This document shows positions 1 through 8,553 of a stretch of DNA of 64,000 nt, in pieces. The position numbers and the translations under genes were made by a program. Location of the stretch: contig JAFTIQ010000003.1 in assembly GCA_017456805.1 (NCBI GenBank), positions 1 through 64,000 of the forward strand, read 5' to 3'. This DNA comes from Lentisphaeria bacterium. GTDB taxonomy: Bacteria; Verrucomicrobiota; Lentisphaeria; Victivallales; UBA1829. Position 1 is the stretch's first letter; each line of letters starts with the position of its first letter. Under the pieces are notes generated by a model, which worked only from the letters and a program-made list of their open reading frames with translations, was not told where the DNA came from and made no database searches.

Positions 1-97
1 AAAATAATTCAAACCATTCTCTAGCTTATCTAATATAGCACAAAGTTTGAATTCTACACTGTACTGACGCTGTTTTTTTTGTTTTTTTTCCATAAAA

Positions 98-139
98 AAG
101 TACACCTCAAAAGTTGTGTCCAACTTTTGGGGTGCACTT
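98..139. repeat. Inverted repeat resembling two IS3-type ends facing each other
   Basis: Two 19-bp arms (98-116 and 121-139) are separated by a 4-nt loop and match at 17 of 19 positions. The right arm, read on the minus strand from about 141, resembles the terminal repeat of IS3-family (IS150-like) elements, with a CACCCCAAAAGTTGGAC core. No transposase frame lies between or beside the arms. A run of six T follows the stem on the minus strand (94-99), so a minus-strand terminator is an alternative reading. It sits about 105 bp upstream of the first glycan gene. Confidence 0.5.
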
Positions 140-244
140 CACCTGTTCGGGGATATGGAGCCGCTGGTTGGCGTGAAAGAGTTCAAATTGAAATCAAAAG
201 ACCACCAGACCCGGTTGTTTGAATTGCGTTAACGGAAGAAAGCT

Positions 245-2602
245 ATGTTCAATAAGAAGAAATTCAAATCGCCTGATTCGGTCAATTATCCGGGATATTT
301 CTGGTTCTGGAACGCTCCTTTGAAAAAGAAGGAGCTGCTTTCCCAGCTGGAAGATATGCACCGGATGGGGGCGAAATCTGTTTGTCCGCATCCGCTTCCG
401 AAAAGTTTCCGGGCCCATCTGATGACCAGCATGGAACCGGAATATCTGACCCCGGAATATTTCAAGCTGTATCAGGCAGTCATAGAGAAATGTTCAGAGC
501 TTGGCATGAACAGTTATCTTTATGATGAAGGGGGCTGGCCCTCCGGCGGGGCATGCGGTCAGGTTTATGCATCAAATCCGGAAGCGTTCTGCCGCAAGTT
601 ATATAAGCTGGATAAAAACGGGGAGGTTGTCATCTGTTCCGAGCCGCAAAGTCCGAACCGGGCATCGATCCCGGATGTTCTGAATCCGGCGGCAGTGGAA
701 AAATTTCTGGAACTGACCCATCGTTCCTATCAGAAACGGATCGGGAAAGAGTTTGGCAAAACCGTCAGATTTACATTTATGGACGAGCCGGAACTTGGAG
801 CGATCATTTATGGACTGCCCTGGACCTCGGGTGTGGAAGAGGAGTTCCTCAAACGGAAACATTACGATATCCGTCCTCATTTGAAAGAGATCCTGCAGAA
901 TAGTGATACAGATACGAAAGTCATTGAAAAGCGGCTGGATTATTATGATGTCCTTTCGCAGCTTCTGGTGGAACGGTTCCTGATTCCTGTCCGGGACTAT
1001 TGCCGGAAGAACGGATTGATTTCCGGCGGGCATTTCGGCGGGGAGGATGAATGGTTTTCCAGCTGGTATATGCCGAAGCTCCAATATTACGGCAGTATTC
1101 TACGTTCTTTGCGGGCACTGGATGCTCCGGGAGTGGATCTGATCTGGCGTCAGCTTGAACGTTCCGGACGGCATCATCCGTTTCCGAAGCTGGCATCCAG
1201 TGCGGCGGCACAGATGGGGAATCCTTATGTTCTGGCAGAGATGTTCGGGGTTTACGGGAACGGAATCTGTTTTGATGAGATGAAATTCCTTGTGGACTAT
1301 ATGCTGGTTTGCGGGGTGAACACCTTTGTTTTCTGTGCATATCCCTATTCCACCAAAGGGAGTTTGATGGAGGGGGAACGGCCGCATTTCGGAAAAGTCA
1401 ATCCGCTGTGGGAATATACTCCTGAGCTTCATCTCCGGACGGCGCGTCTTTCTTCCGCATTTACCGGAGCAAAGCCGGTTGTGAAGGCGGCAGTTTACTT
1501 TGATGTGCGTTCCAGCTGGGTTGGCGGTCGCACGGCTGAGTATGCCATGATGAGCCAGATTGAGCTTTCCAATACCTTGCTGAATACTCAGCATGACTTC
1601 GATTATGTTGATGATCAGGTGCTTGCAGAGGGATCTCTGAAGGGCGGAAAACTTTGTTTCGGAAAGGCTTCCTATGAATGTCTGATTCTGCCTCCCAAAG
1701 CGAATTTGTGTCCGGAAGCAGCAGAAAATCTGGGAAAGATGAAACGCGCCGGATTTCCTGTTTTCTCAGCGGATCAGGCGGAAGAGATCGCTCCGGTTTT
1801 GAAGGTTTCTCCTTCCACAAGAGCGCTGCGCGTCCGGAAAATGCGTTCCGGAAATGGCGAAGTGCTTTATTTTGTGCTGAACACAAGTGACCGTTTCATC
1901 GAAGCGGAACTGGAAGCGGAAGAAAAAACGTCTGTTGTCCATTGTGATCCTTCCGACGGTAATCTTTATTCTGTAAAATCTTCGGGGAACGGCTGCTGGA
2001 ACTGGCGGTTTGCGCCTTATGATTCTGCATTGTTCCTGTTGGGGAAACAGACCGGGATGGATCCTGTTCCGGAATCCGGAGAGGCGGTTCAGGAACTGGA
2101 TAGTTCCTGGGAACTTTCCGTCCGGAAGGAACATTTTGTGGGAGAAGATAATTACGAAGTCCGGGAACAGAAAGAGTCGTTCCGGAAAATCGAACTTGAG
2201 AATCTGGAACAAATTCTTGGGACAGAATTCAGCGGAGAGGTTTGCTACCGGAAAGAATTTCAGTGGGATGGAACAGGAGATCCTGCGTTTCTTGATCTTG
2301 GAAAAGTCAGTTTTGCTGCCCGTGTAAAACTGAATGGAGAAGATCTTGGAACAAAGATTTTCACTCCGTTTGTGTTTCCGTTGAACGGTTGTTTGAAGAA
2401 GGGAAATAATCTGCTGGAGATTACGGTTGCGAACACGCTTTCCAATGCGATTGTTCCGGAACGGATCAGAGAACGCTGGCTCAAAGAGTTTCCTGATGTT
2501 TGTGCGTATGAGATCCGGCAGCGGGATTTTGAATCGGAAAGTCTGGAATCGGGTCTGTTCGGTCCGGTTCTGTTGAGAGAAAAAAAGAGAACTGAGCAAT
2601 AA
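245..2602 (+). CDS. GH106-like (alpha-L-rhamnosidase-related) glycoside hydrolase
   Basis: This is a 785-residue enzyme with no signal peptide, so it probably acts in the cytoplasm. An N-terminal TIM-barrel-like part carries LYDEGGWPSGGACGQV at about residues 92-107, close to the conserved loop of GH106-type proteins, and an acidic MDEPE stretch near 178. The C-terminal region (about 660-745) reads as a GH2-type galactose-binding fold (DLGKVSFAARVKLNG, NNLLEITVANT). A GGAAG ribosome site precedes the ATG. It is the first of five same-strand genes with short gaps or overlaps. The family suggests removal of terminal rhamnose or a similar sugar from imported oligosaccharides; the actual substrate is inferred only. 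It is shorter than typical secreted GH106 enzymes. Confidence 0.7.
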   Translation: MFNKKKFKSPDSVNYPGYFWFWNAPLKKKELLSQLEDMHRMGAKSVCPHPLPKSFRAHLMTSMEPEYLTPEYFKLYQAVIEKCSELGMNSYLYDEGGWPSGGACGQVYASNPEAFCRKLYKLDKNGEVVICSEPQSPNRASIPDVLNPAAVEKFLELTHRSYQKRIGKEFGKTVRFTFMDEPELGAIIYGLPWTSGVEEEFLKRKHYDIRPHLKEILQNSDTDTKVIEKRLDYYDVLSQLLVERFLIPVRDYCRKNGLISGGHFGGEDEWFSSWYMPKLQYYGSILRSLRALDAPGVDLIWRQLERSGRHHPFPKLASSAAAQMGNPYVLAEMFGVYGNGICFDEMKFLVDYMLVCGVNTFVFCAYPYSTKGSLMEGERPHFGKVNPLWEYTPELHLRTARLSSAFTGAKPVVKAAVYFDVRSSWVGGRTAEYAMMSQIELSNTLLNTQHDFDYVDDQVLAEGSLKGGKLCFGKASYECLILPPKANLCPEAAENLGKMKRAGFPVFSADQAEEIAPVLKVSPSTRALRVRKMRSGNGEVLYFVLNTSDRFIEAELEAEEKTSVVHCDPSDGNLYSVKSSGNGCWNWRFAPYDSALFLLGKQTGMDPVPESGEAVQELDSSWELSVRKEHFVGEDNYEVREQKESFRKIELENLEQILGTEFSGEVCYRKEFQWDGTGDPAFLDLGKVSFAARVKLNGEDLGTKIFTPFVFPLNGCLKKGNNLLEITVANTLSNAIVPERIRERWLKEFPDVCAYEIRQRDFESESLESGLFGPVLLREKKRTEQ

Positions 2603-2624
2603 AAATCAACCAAGGAGGTAAAGT

Positions 2625-3437
2625 ATGAAATTTTTTATTGGAACAGTATTGAGTGCTGCACTTGCAGTATGTGTTTCTGCCCAGGCGGAGAAGAGTTGGA
2701 CCTTTAACAAGCCGTCGGATTGGATTCCCTCGCCGAAGCAGGAATTGGCAGTGAAAGATGGTGTTCTTACGGCGACCGGTTCTATAAGACTGTTTTCCAA
2801 TGCCGTTCCTGTGGATCCATCGAAGACCTACACGATCAGTGCGGAGATTCGTCAAATAGCCGGATTGCCCCGCAATGTGTATGTGGGATTTGTTCCGCTG
2901 GATGCCAAAGGAGATCCCATCTCATGCGCAAAGGTCAGTGTGAAAAAAGGAACGGAAACCACATTGTCCAGAGCAGTCAAAAAGGGTGATAAAGAGATTT
3001 GGATCAAAGTCAATAAGAAATGGGATCCTGTGAGCAGCATCGTCGGAAGAAGCGATGCGATCGCATGGAATGTGAAAGACGATTATTCCGATCTTCCCAA
3101 CAGCAATATTTCTTACTGCGGGATTGCAAATGTGGAAACTGTCGGCAATGAAATGAAAGTTACTCTTGTCCGTCCGTTTACAGCGGATGTTCCTGCCGGA
3201 ACAAAAATTCGTTGTCATAATGACGGCGGTTTTATGTATACAGCTGGTGAGGGGACACCCGGCAGAAGTGATTTCAAACGTTTTGAAGGATCTGCCAAGG
3301 GGATGCTTGAAATTGGATATACTGCAACATCCTGGCCGAAAGGAACAAAGAAGTGTCATGTTGTTCTTCTGCTGAACTGGGGCGGAAAGAAAGAAGGCAA
3401 GACAGAGTTCAGAAATGTTATATTGACAGTGAAGTAA
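2625..3437 (+). CDS. Small secreted protein of unknown function in a glycan operon
   Basis: The 270-residue product starts with a clear Sec signal peptide (MKFFIGTVLSAALAVCVSAQA, cut near residue 20) and has no membrane segment after it. The mature part is rich in beta-strand-like sequence and Gly/Lys/Thr, as expected for a beta-sandwich such as a carbohydrate-binding module, but no family was recognised with confidence. The start is well supported by AAGGAGGT six bases before the ATG. It lies 22 bp after the GH106-like gene and 1 bp before the transporter, so co-transcription is likely. A periplasmic or surface glycan-binding role is inference from context. Confidence 0.6.
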   Translation: MKFFIGTVLSAALAVCVSAQAEKSWTFNKPSDWIPSPKQELAVKDGVLTATGSIRLFSNAVPVDPSKTYTISAEIRQIAGLPRNVYVGFVPLDAKGDPISCAKVSVKKGTETTLSRAVKKGDKEIWIKVNKKWDPVSSIVGRSDAIAWNVKDDYSDLPNSNISYCGIANVETVGNEMKVTLVRPFTADVPAGTKIRCHNDGGFMYTAGEGTPGRSDFKRFEGSAKGMLEIGYTATSWPKGTKKCHVVLLLNWGGKKEGKTEFRNVILTVK

Positions 3438-3438
3438 G

Positions 3439-4680
3439 ATGAGAATCGGGAAACAGAGTTTAGATAAGCGTGACTTGATCACATACTGGTCATTTTGTGC
3501 CTATGCGTGTTGTACAGTGGTTCTTCCGCTGGTTTTGGTGGAATTGTTCAAGAGTTTGAATTTTCCTCTGGATTGCGGGAACAAAGGAGCTGCCGGATTT
3601 CTTCAGATGGCGCTGAGTATTTTTATGGTATTCAGTATGCTTGCCTGCGGTTTTTGTGCGGGAAGATGGGGAAAGGCGAGATCTCTTGCGTTTGCCAATA
3701 TTCTGCTGGGAGTCGGGATCATGGCTCTGGCATTCTGTCCGAATTATTGGCTGGTGGTGATCGTTCTTGCGATTGCTGGACTCGGAGAAGGATTCCTGGA
3801 GGGACTTCTGACCCCTTATGTTCAGGATTGTCATCCGGTGGAGCCGACTGGATATTTGAATATTGCACAGGCGTTTTCACCGGGTGGAATGCTGCTGATG
3901 GTAGGGATCACTGCACTGTTGCCGCTGTTTGGTCTCAGCTGGAAGGTTGCCATTTTCATTGCCGGAGGAATGGCAGTTATCCCGGGGATTCTCTTCTTTT
4001 TCCCGTTCATGCAGGCAAAGAGAGATGAACCGGAGGAAAAACTTTCCTTCTCCACGGTCGCAAAACAGTCGGCAGATATTCTGAAGCGGATCAAATTCTG
4101 GATTTTCTTCCTTGCAATGTTCTGTGAAGGAATCGGAGAATTCTGTATTACGTTCTGGATCGCAGGATATCTTCAGCTGGAATACGGCGCCACTGAAACT
4201 GTGGCATCTCTTGCACTTGGAACCTGGACATTTTTCATGTTCCTGAGCAGATTGGCTGTCGGATACTGGGTGAAACAGGCTCAGCTGCGTGGTACATTGA
4301 TCTGGCTTGCTGTGCTGACAGTGATTATAACGCCTCTGTTCCCGCTGGTAACGCTTCTTTCCAATGTCCATCTTGTCATCGGGATTATTTTTGTTCTGCT
4401 TGCGGTGACCGGCTCTCTGATTGCTCCCTTCTGGGTCAGTATTCAAAGTTATTGTACCGTGTGTATGCCGGAACAGGATGATACGATGATCTTTATTCTG
4501 CTGAGCTGCGCGGGAATTCCCGGTATGGGGGTCGCTGCATGGCTGATGGGGGTTCTTGGTGATTCCATCGGATTGACTCTGGCATTTCTGCTGGCACCGG
4601 TCAGTTATCTGATCATGCTTTTGGCATTGCTGCCGCAACGTGCACCCAAACAGAATAACTCCGGGAAGCTTTCAGAATGA
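3439..4680 (+). CDS. MFS transporter, probably for sugars or oligosaccharides
   Basis: The 413-residue protein is strongly hydrophobic, with about 12 predicted membrane helices and a hydrophilic central loop (residues about 190-215, AKRDEPEEK), the usual 6+6 layout of the major facilitator superfamily. Length is normal for the family. It begins one base after the stop of the secreted protein, and its own stop overlaps the next start (ATGA at 4677). Lying between glycan-active proteins, it probably imports a product of outer glycan breakdown by proton symport. The substrate cannot be read from sequence. Confidence 0.8.
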   Translation: MRIGKQSLDKRDLITYWSFCAYACCTVVLPLVLVELFKSLNFPLDCGNKGAAGFLQMALSIFMVFSMLACGFCAGRWGKARSLAFANILLGVGIMALAFCPNYWLVVIVLAIAGLGEGFLEGLLTPYVQDCHPVEPTGYLNIAQAFSPGGMLLMVGITALLPLFGLSWKVAIFIAGGMAVIPGILFFFPFMQAKRDEPEEKLSFSTVAKQSADILKRIKFWIFFLAMFCEGIGEFCITFWIAGYLQLEYGATETVASLALGTWTFFMFLSRLAVGYWVKQAQLRGTLIWLAVLTVIITPLFPLVTLLSNVHLVIGIIFVLLAVTGSLIAPFWVSIQSYCTVCMPEQDDTMIFILLSCAGIPGMGVAAWLMGVLGDSIGLTLAFLLAPVSYLIMLLALLPQRAPKQNNSGKLSE

Positions 4681-5909
4681 AATTTATTTCAGAAAACCAT
4701 GAAAAGGCATGGAACAGTGCTCTGGCTGTATTGAATCCCTCAAAGGCGCAGCTGGAGCACGGATTGGAACTTCACCGGACCTTGCGGCCGACTGATCATT
4801 TCGGTTTTCTTCCCACTGCCTGCTGGAATCATAATATCGTTCAGGCGTGGAATGATTTGAAAGCACGGAATATCGGGCAGTTTGAGCTGAGCAAACGAAT
4901 TGAATATATGCAATTCGATGAATGTTGCGGCGATCCGGAATGTGCTGCCCGGTTCCGGGCTGCAATGCGCGCTTCCGGATTAAAATGTCTCGTTCAAACT
5001 GTCGCAGAAGGAAAGTCCAGAGAAGAGGATTTCCGCCGGATGGCAGGTAATGTTCAGCTTCTCCGGACCTTCCGGGATACCATCGCTCAGGCTGGATCGC
5101 CGGATGAGATCGAGGCGGTCAATGCAGAAGGCAAGACCGCTGTTGTCTGGAGTGTGAACGGTCCTCCGCTGAGCGGTGAAATGGAATCGGAACAGCGGGA
5201 GTTCGTCTGTATTGACGATTGGCGCAGAATAGGGGTCCGGTTGATGCATTTGAGCTATAACCGGCGGAATCTGATTGCAGATGGCTGTGCGGAAGAATCC
5301 AATGGCGGATTGAGTGAGCTCGGCAGAGAGTTGATCACCCGTTTGAATAAGGCGGGGATCATTGTCGATGTGCCTCATACCGGTTTGCGGAGCAGTGCGG
5401 AAGCTGCAAAATATTCTGAGAAACCGATCATGGCTTCTCATACCGCGGCGAAAGCTCTGTTTGATTTTATCCGCTGTAAAGACGATGAAACGCTGAAGGC
5501 GATCGCGGATGGCGGAGGTCTCGTCGGAGTTTATGCCTATGGCGGAATGCTTGGCGGAACGGATGATCTTGCTCAAATGCTGAATCATATTGAGTATATC
5601 GCCCGGAAATTCGGCGTGGATCATGTCGGGATCGGAACCGATCTGCAGTATGGTCATAACTGGCAGGCGGAAGTTTATGAAATGCGGCCCTATCCTAATG
5701 CGGAATACAGTTCCCGCTGGTGGGGAAACTGGGCTCCTTATCCATCAAAAGTCATCAAACCCGGAGAATCCATCAATGGAAGTCTGGCGTGGATCAACTG
5801 GCCTCTTTATACGGTCGGGCTGGTCACAAAAGGGTTTACTGATGAAGAAATCGCAAAAATTCTCGGAGAAAACTTCATGCGTGTTTTCCGGGCAAATTGT
5901 ATGGAGTAA
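4677..5909 (+). CDS. M19 (membrane dipeptidase)-like protein with altered metal site
   Basis: The 410-residue protein matches the C-terminal two thirds of renal dipeptidase-like amidohydrolases: YNRRNLIADGC (194-204), NGGLSELGRELI (209-220), DVPHTG with H234, ASHT with H255 and VGIGTD near 317-322. Two zinc-ligand positions of the family look changed. The N-terminal DGHxDL equivalent reads TDHFGF, losing the Asp, and the bridging Glu position (usually EG) reads VNG around residues 160-162. There is no signal peptide. It overlaps the transporter gene by 4 bp (ATGA), so translation is coupled. A dipeptidase role in a glycan operon is doubtful; a lactonase, amidase or non-catalytic role is possible. 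Confidence 0.65.
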   Translation: MKFISENHEKAWNSALAVLNPSKAQLEHGLELHRTLRPTDHFGFLPTACWNHNIVQAWNDLKARNIGQFELSKRIEYMQFDECCGDPECAARFRAAMRASGLKCLVQTVAEGKSREEDFRRMAGNVQLLRTFRDTIAQAGSPDEIEAVNAEGKTAVVWSVNGPPLSGEMESEQREFVCIDDWRRIGVRLMHLSYNRRNLIADGCAEESNGGLSELGRELITRLNKAGIIVDVPHTGLRSSAEAAKYSEKPIMASHTAAKALFDFIRCKDDETLKAIADGGGLVGVYAYGGMLGGTDDLAQMLNHIEYIARKFGVDHVGIGTDLQYGHNWQAEVYEMRPYPNAEYSSRWWGNWAPYPSKVIKPGESINGSLAWINWPLYTVGLVTKGFTDEEIAKILGENFMRVFRANCME

Positions 5910-5918
5910 AAGAGCAAT

Positions 5919-7184
5919 ATGAAAAACAGTGCAGTTTCCCCCTGGAGCCAGGCTCAGAATATTGCAGATCAAATCAAGCTGCCCGATATTCCCGGGAGAG
6001 AGTTTTCTGTGGTCGTCCGTAATGGAGAGGATATCCGGCCTGCGCTGCAGGATTCGCTGGATCGATGCAGCAGCTCCGGCGGCGGACGGGTCACCGTTCC
6101 CGGCGGAGTTTACCGCTGTAACGGTCCATTGCAGCTCAGAAGCAAAACAGAACTGCACTTCGAAGATGGGGCAGTTATTAAATTTTCGCCTCATCCTGCA
6201 CATTATCTTCCCCAGGTGTTTACCCGGTGGGAAGGGGTGGAAATTTTCAATTTTTCGCCCTTCGTTTATGGAAAAGATCTTACAGATGTCGCTGTAACAG
6301 GAAATGGAATTCTGGTTGGCGGAAGTGAAATTTTTACCTTCTGGCGGGGCAGGGAAACAGAAGCTCAGGAACGGTCCAGAAGTTTTTCCGTCAACGGAAT
6401 CCCATTGGAACAGAGATACTTTTCCGAAAAAGATCTCTTGCGTCCATCCATGTTTCAGATTGTATCCAGCGAGCGGGTTCTGATCGAAGGGATCACGCTG
6501 ATGGATGCGCCTTTCTGGATGTTTCATCCGCTCTACTGCAGGGATATCATTTTCCGGAATGTGAAGTGCGACAGCCTGTATATCAACAATGACGGAATCG
6601 ATATTGATTCCTGTGAAAATGTTCTGGTGGAGGACTCACTCTTCCGGAACGGGGATGATGCAGTTGTCGTCAAATCCGGCAGAGATCATGACGGCTGGAG
6701 AGTGGGGCGTCCGACAAAAAATGTCGTGATCCGGAATTGTCATATTTCAGAGGCCCTTCACGGAGTTGCGATCGGAAGCGAACTTTCCGGCGGTGCCGAA
6801 AATATTTATATCCATGATATTCAGATGGGAACAGTTTTCCGGCAGGCGATCCAGTTCAAATCGAACCGGGACCGGGGCGGTTTGGTCAGAAATGTGAATG
6901 TCAGTAACATTTCTGTGGAACGGGCGGAAGATAATCTGATTTTTTTCTGCAGCAGTTATCCGGGCGCCCGGGGAGGAAATGCTCCGACAGAGTTCCGGGA
7001 TTTCCTGCTGGAAAATATCAAATGCCGCTATGCAGAGAATGTCTTTTACCTTCAGGGAACTCCGGAATTTCCGTTGAAAAACGTAAAAATCCGGCGCTGC
7101 ACCGTGGAATCATGCGGGACCGTATATCCCTGCCGCGAGTTTGATGGAAATACGGTTTTGGAAGAAATCGATCTTCCGCATTGA
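5919..7184 (+). CDS. GH28-like right-handed beta-helix (polygalacturonase-related)
   Basis: The 421-residue protein has polygalacturonase-type motifs in order: NND at 223-225 (usual NTD), GDD at 245-247, LHGVAIGSE around 280-288 (usual GHG), and QFKSNRDRGG around 311-320 (usual RIKT.GRGG). The acids of NxD and DD and the HG are kept, but the substrate-binding Arg of RIK is Gln. No signal peptide is visible, so the protein is probably cytoplasmic, acting on short galacturonides or related oligosaccharides. It starts 9 bp after the M19-like gene and ends the operon, converging on murI with a 16-bp gap and no obvious terminator. Confidence 0.75.
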   Translation: MKNSAVSPWSQAQNIADQIKLPDIPGREFSVVVRNGEDIRPALQDSLDRCSSSGGGRVTVPGGVYRCNGPLQLRSKTELHFEDGAVIKFSPHPAHYLPQVFTRWEGVEIFNFSPFVYGKDLTDVAVTGNGILVGGSEIFTFWRGRETEAQERSRSFSVNGIPLEQRYFSEKDLLRPSMFQIVSSERVLIEGITLMDAPFWMFHPLYCRDIIFRNVKCDSLYINNDGIDIDSCENVLVEDSLFRNGDDAVVVKSGRDHDGWRVGRPTKNVVIRNCHISEALHGVAIGSELSGGAENIYIHDIQMGTVFRQAIQFKSNRDRGGLVRNVNVSNISVERAEDNLIFFCSSYPGARGGNAPTEFRDFLLENIKCRYAENVFYLQGTPEFPLKNVKIRRCTVESCGTVYPCREFDGNTVLEEIDLPH

Positions 7185-7200
7185 CGGTCTTCCGGGAAAA

Positions 7201-8019
7201 TCAGTTTTCAGAGGAGAGAACGACAGTGGAAACCCGTTCAATGGATCTTCCGAGAAAACGTTCTGCAAGGATATGAAAACCGGCAGGATAGTCGGTGGCA
7301 TAGTAAACCTGAGATCCGGTTTGATGGGAATCTGCAGAAAGATTATTTGTTTTCAGGATCTTCTTCACGGCAGCTGCACATGCACTCCCGCTGTCGATAA
7401 CGAGTGTTTCGCGGGAAAAATAAGATTCAATCGCTGATTTGAACAGAGGGTAGTGGGTGCATCCGAGCAAAACGGCATCCGGCGGTGTTTTCCGGTACGG
7501 GGCAAAATAAAGATCCAGGACATGCTCAACGATCGGACCCGCTGTAATTCCTTCCTCCGCTAAAGGAACCAGCAGCGGACAGGCAACAGATTCCACATGG
7601 ATTCCCGGAGCAGCTTTCTGAAGCGCATTGGCATACGCGCCGCTGGAAACGGTCGTCCGGGTCCCTGTGACAAGAACGGATTTTGCCCCGCTGGAAATTA
7701 CGGCATTGACTCCGGAATCGATCACCCCGAGATAGGGAATGGAACCGCAGACCTCCTGAAGAGCCGGCATGGCTACGGAAGAAACCGTATTGCAGGCGGC
7801 AACGATCAGTTTGACGTTTTGCGACAGAAGAAATTCCGCATCCTGACGGGCAAATTCCAAAAGGGAACGGACAGATTTCCCACCGTAAGGAACCCGTGCA
7901 GTATCGCCGAGATAGACGAAGTTCTCTTCCGGAAGTTCTTTGAGCAGGGCGGCAATCACCGTTAAACCGCCCAATCCTGAATCGAAAACCCCGATCGCTC
8001 TGTTGTCGTTGGAAGACAT
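7201..8019 (-). CDS. murI: Glutamate racemase
   Basis: MurI interconverts L- and D-glutamate to supply D-Glu for peptidoglycan. The 272-residue protein has the N-terminal FDSGLGGLTV loop (D13, S14), GDTARVPYG, the first catalytic cysteine in AACNTVSS (C76) and the second in LLGCTHYPL (C187), all where the family has them. A GAGGA ribosome site lies upstream of the chosen ATG. It is the last of three minus-strand genes after accA and an acetyltransferase, 30 bp downstream of the latter, so co-transcription is likely. Confidence 0.96.
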   Translation of the reverse strand: MSSNDNRAIGVFDSGLGGLTVIAALLKELPEENFVYLGDTARVPYGGKSVRSLLEFARQDAEFLLSQNVKLIVAACNTVSSVAMPALQEVCGSIPYLGVIDSGVNAVISSGAKSVLVTGTRTTVSSGAYANALQKAAPGIHVESVACPLLVPLAEEGITAGPIVEHVLDLYFAPYRKTPPDAVLLGCTHYPLFKSAIESYFSRETLVIDSGSACAAAVKKILKTNNLSADSHQTGSQVYYATDYPAGFHILAERFLGRSIERVSTVVLSSEN

Positions 8020-8049
8020 TTTGATTTTCCTCAGGTCGCAGAACCGGAG

Positions 8050-8553
8050 TCAGGACAGTTCAAGAAGGACCGCGATCTCGTCACAGCAGTTCTGTTTCGG
8101 ACAAAGAACGCAATCGCTCCAGATCTTTTCCGGGAACATATCTTTCTCTACGATCCGGAATCCGAGGTTGCAGAAGAAATTGTCACGGTAGGTCAAAGCA
8201 AAAATCTTTGCCGGAATGCCTTCTTCTTTTTTCTCTCTGATAAACCCGCTGACCAGCTTGGAGCCAATCCTGCATCCGGTAAATTCTTTGACCACAGCAA
8301 GAGAACGGACTTCATAAAGTTCGTTTCCATAATCCCGCAGCGCGGCGCATCCGGCAAACGTACCGTTTACCTCTGCAATCCGGAAATTCCGGATTTTTTC
8401 CAGAATATCTTCCGGCGGACGAAGCAGGAGAAGACGTTCTTCAGCGTAAATTTTCAGCAGATTATGGATTGCCATTACATCCGCATTCGCCGGATGGTCA
8501 GGCGGAAGAGACTGGTCAAATCTTGCCTTCCGGATTACACATTCTTCGGACAT
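8050..8553 (-). CDS. GNAT acetyltransferase, short ArgA-like type
   Basis: This 167-residue GNAT protein resembles stand-alone N-acetylglutamate-synthase-like acetyltransferases. It has the IHNLLKIYAEERLLLLRP start, an EVRSLAVV strand, an acetyl-CoA loop reading GCRIGSKL, and the C-terminal NLGFRIVEKDMFPEKIW followed by a cysteine-rich DCVLCPKQNCCDE, which is typical of that group. It could catalyse acetyl-CoA plus glutamate to N-acetylglutamate, the first arginine step, but no arg gene is nearby to confirm this. The start has an AGGAGGA site and overlaps the end of accA by 19 bp, so translation is probably coupled. Confidence 0.75.
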   Translation of the reverse strand: MSEECVIRKARFDQSLPPDHPANADVMAIHNLLKIYAEERLLLLRPPEDILEKIRNFRIAEVNGTFAGCAALRDYGNELYEVRSLAVVKEFTGCRIGSKLVSGFIREKKEEGIPAKIFALTYRDNFFCNLGFRIVEKDMFPEKIWSDCVLCPKQNCCDEIAVLLELS

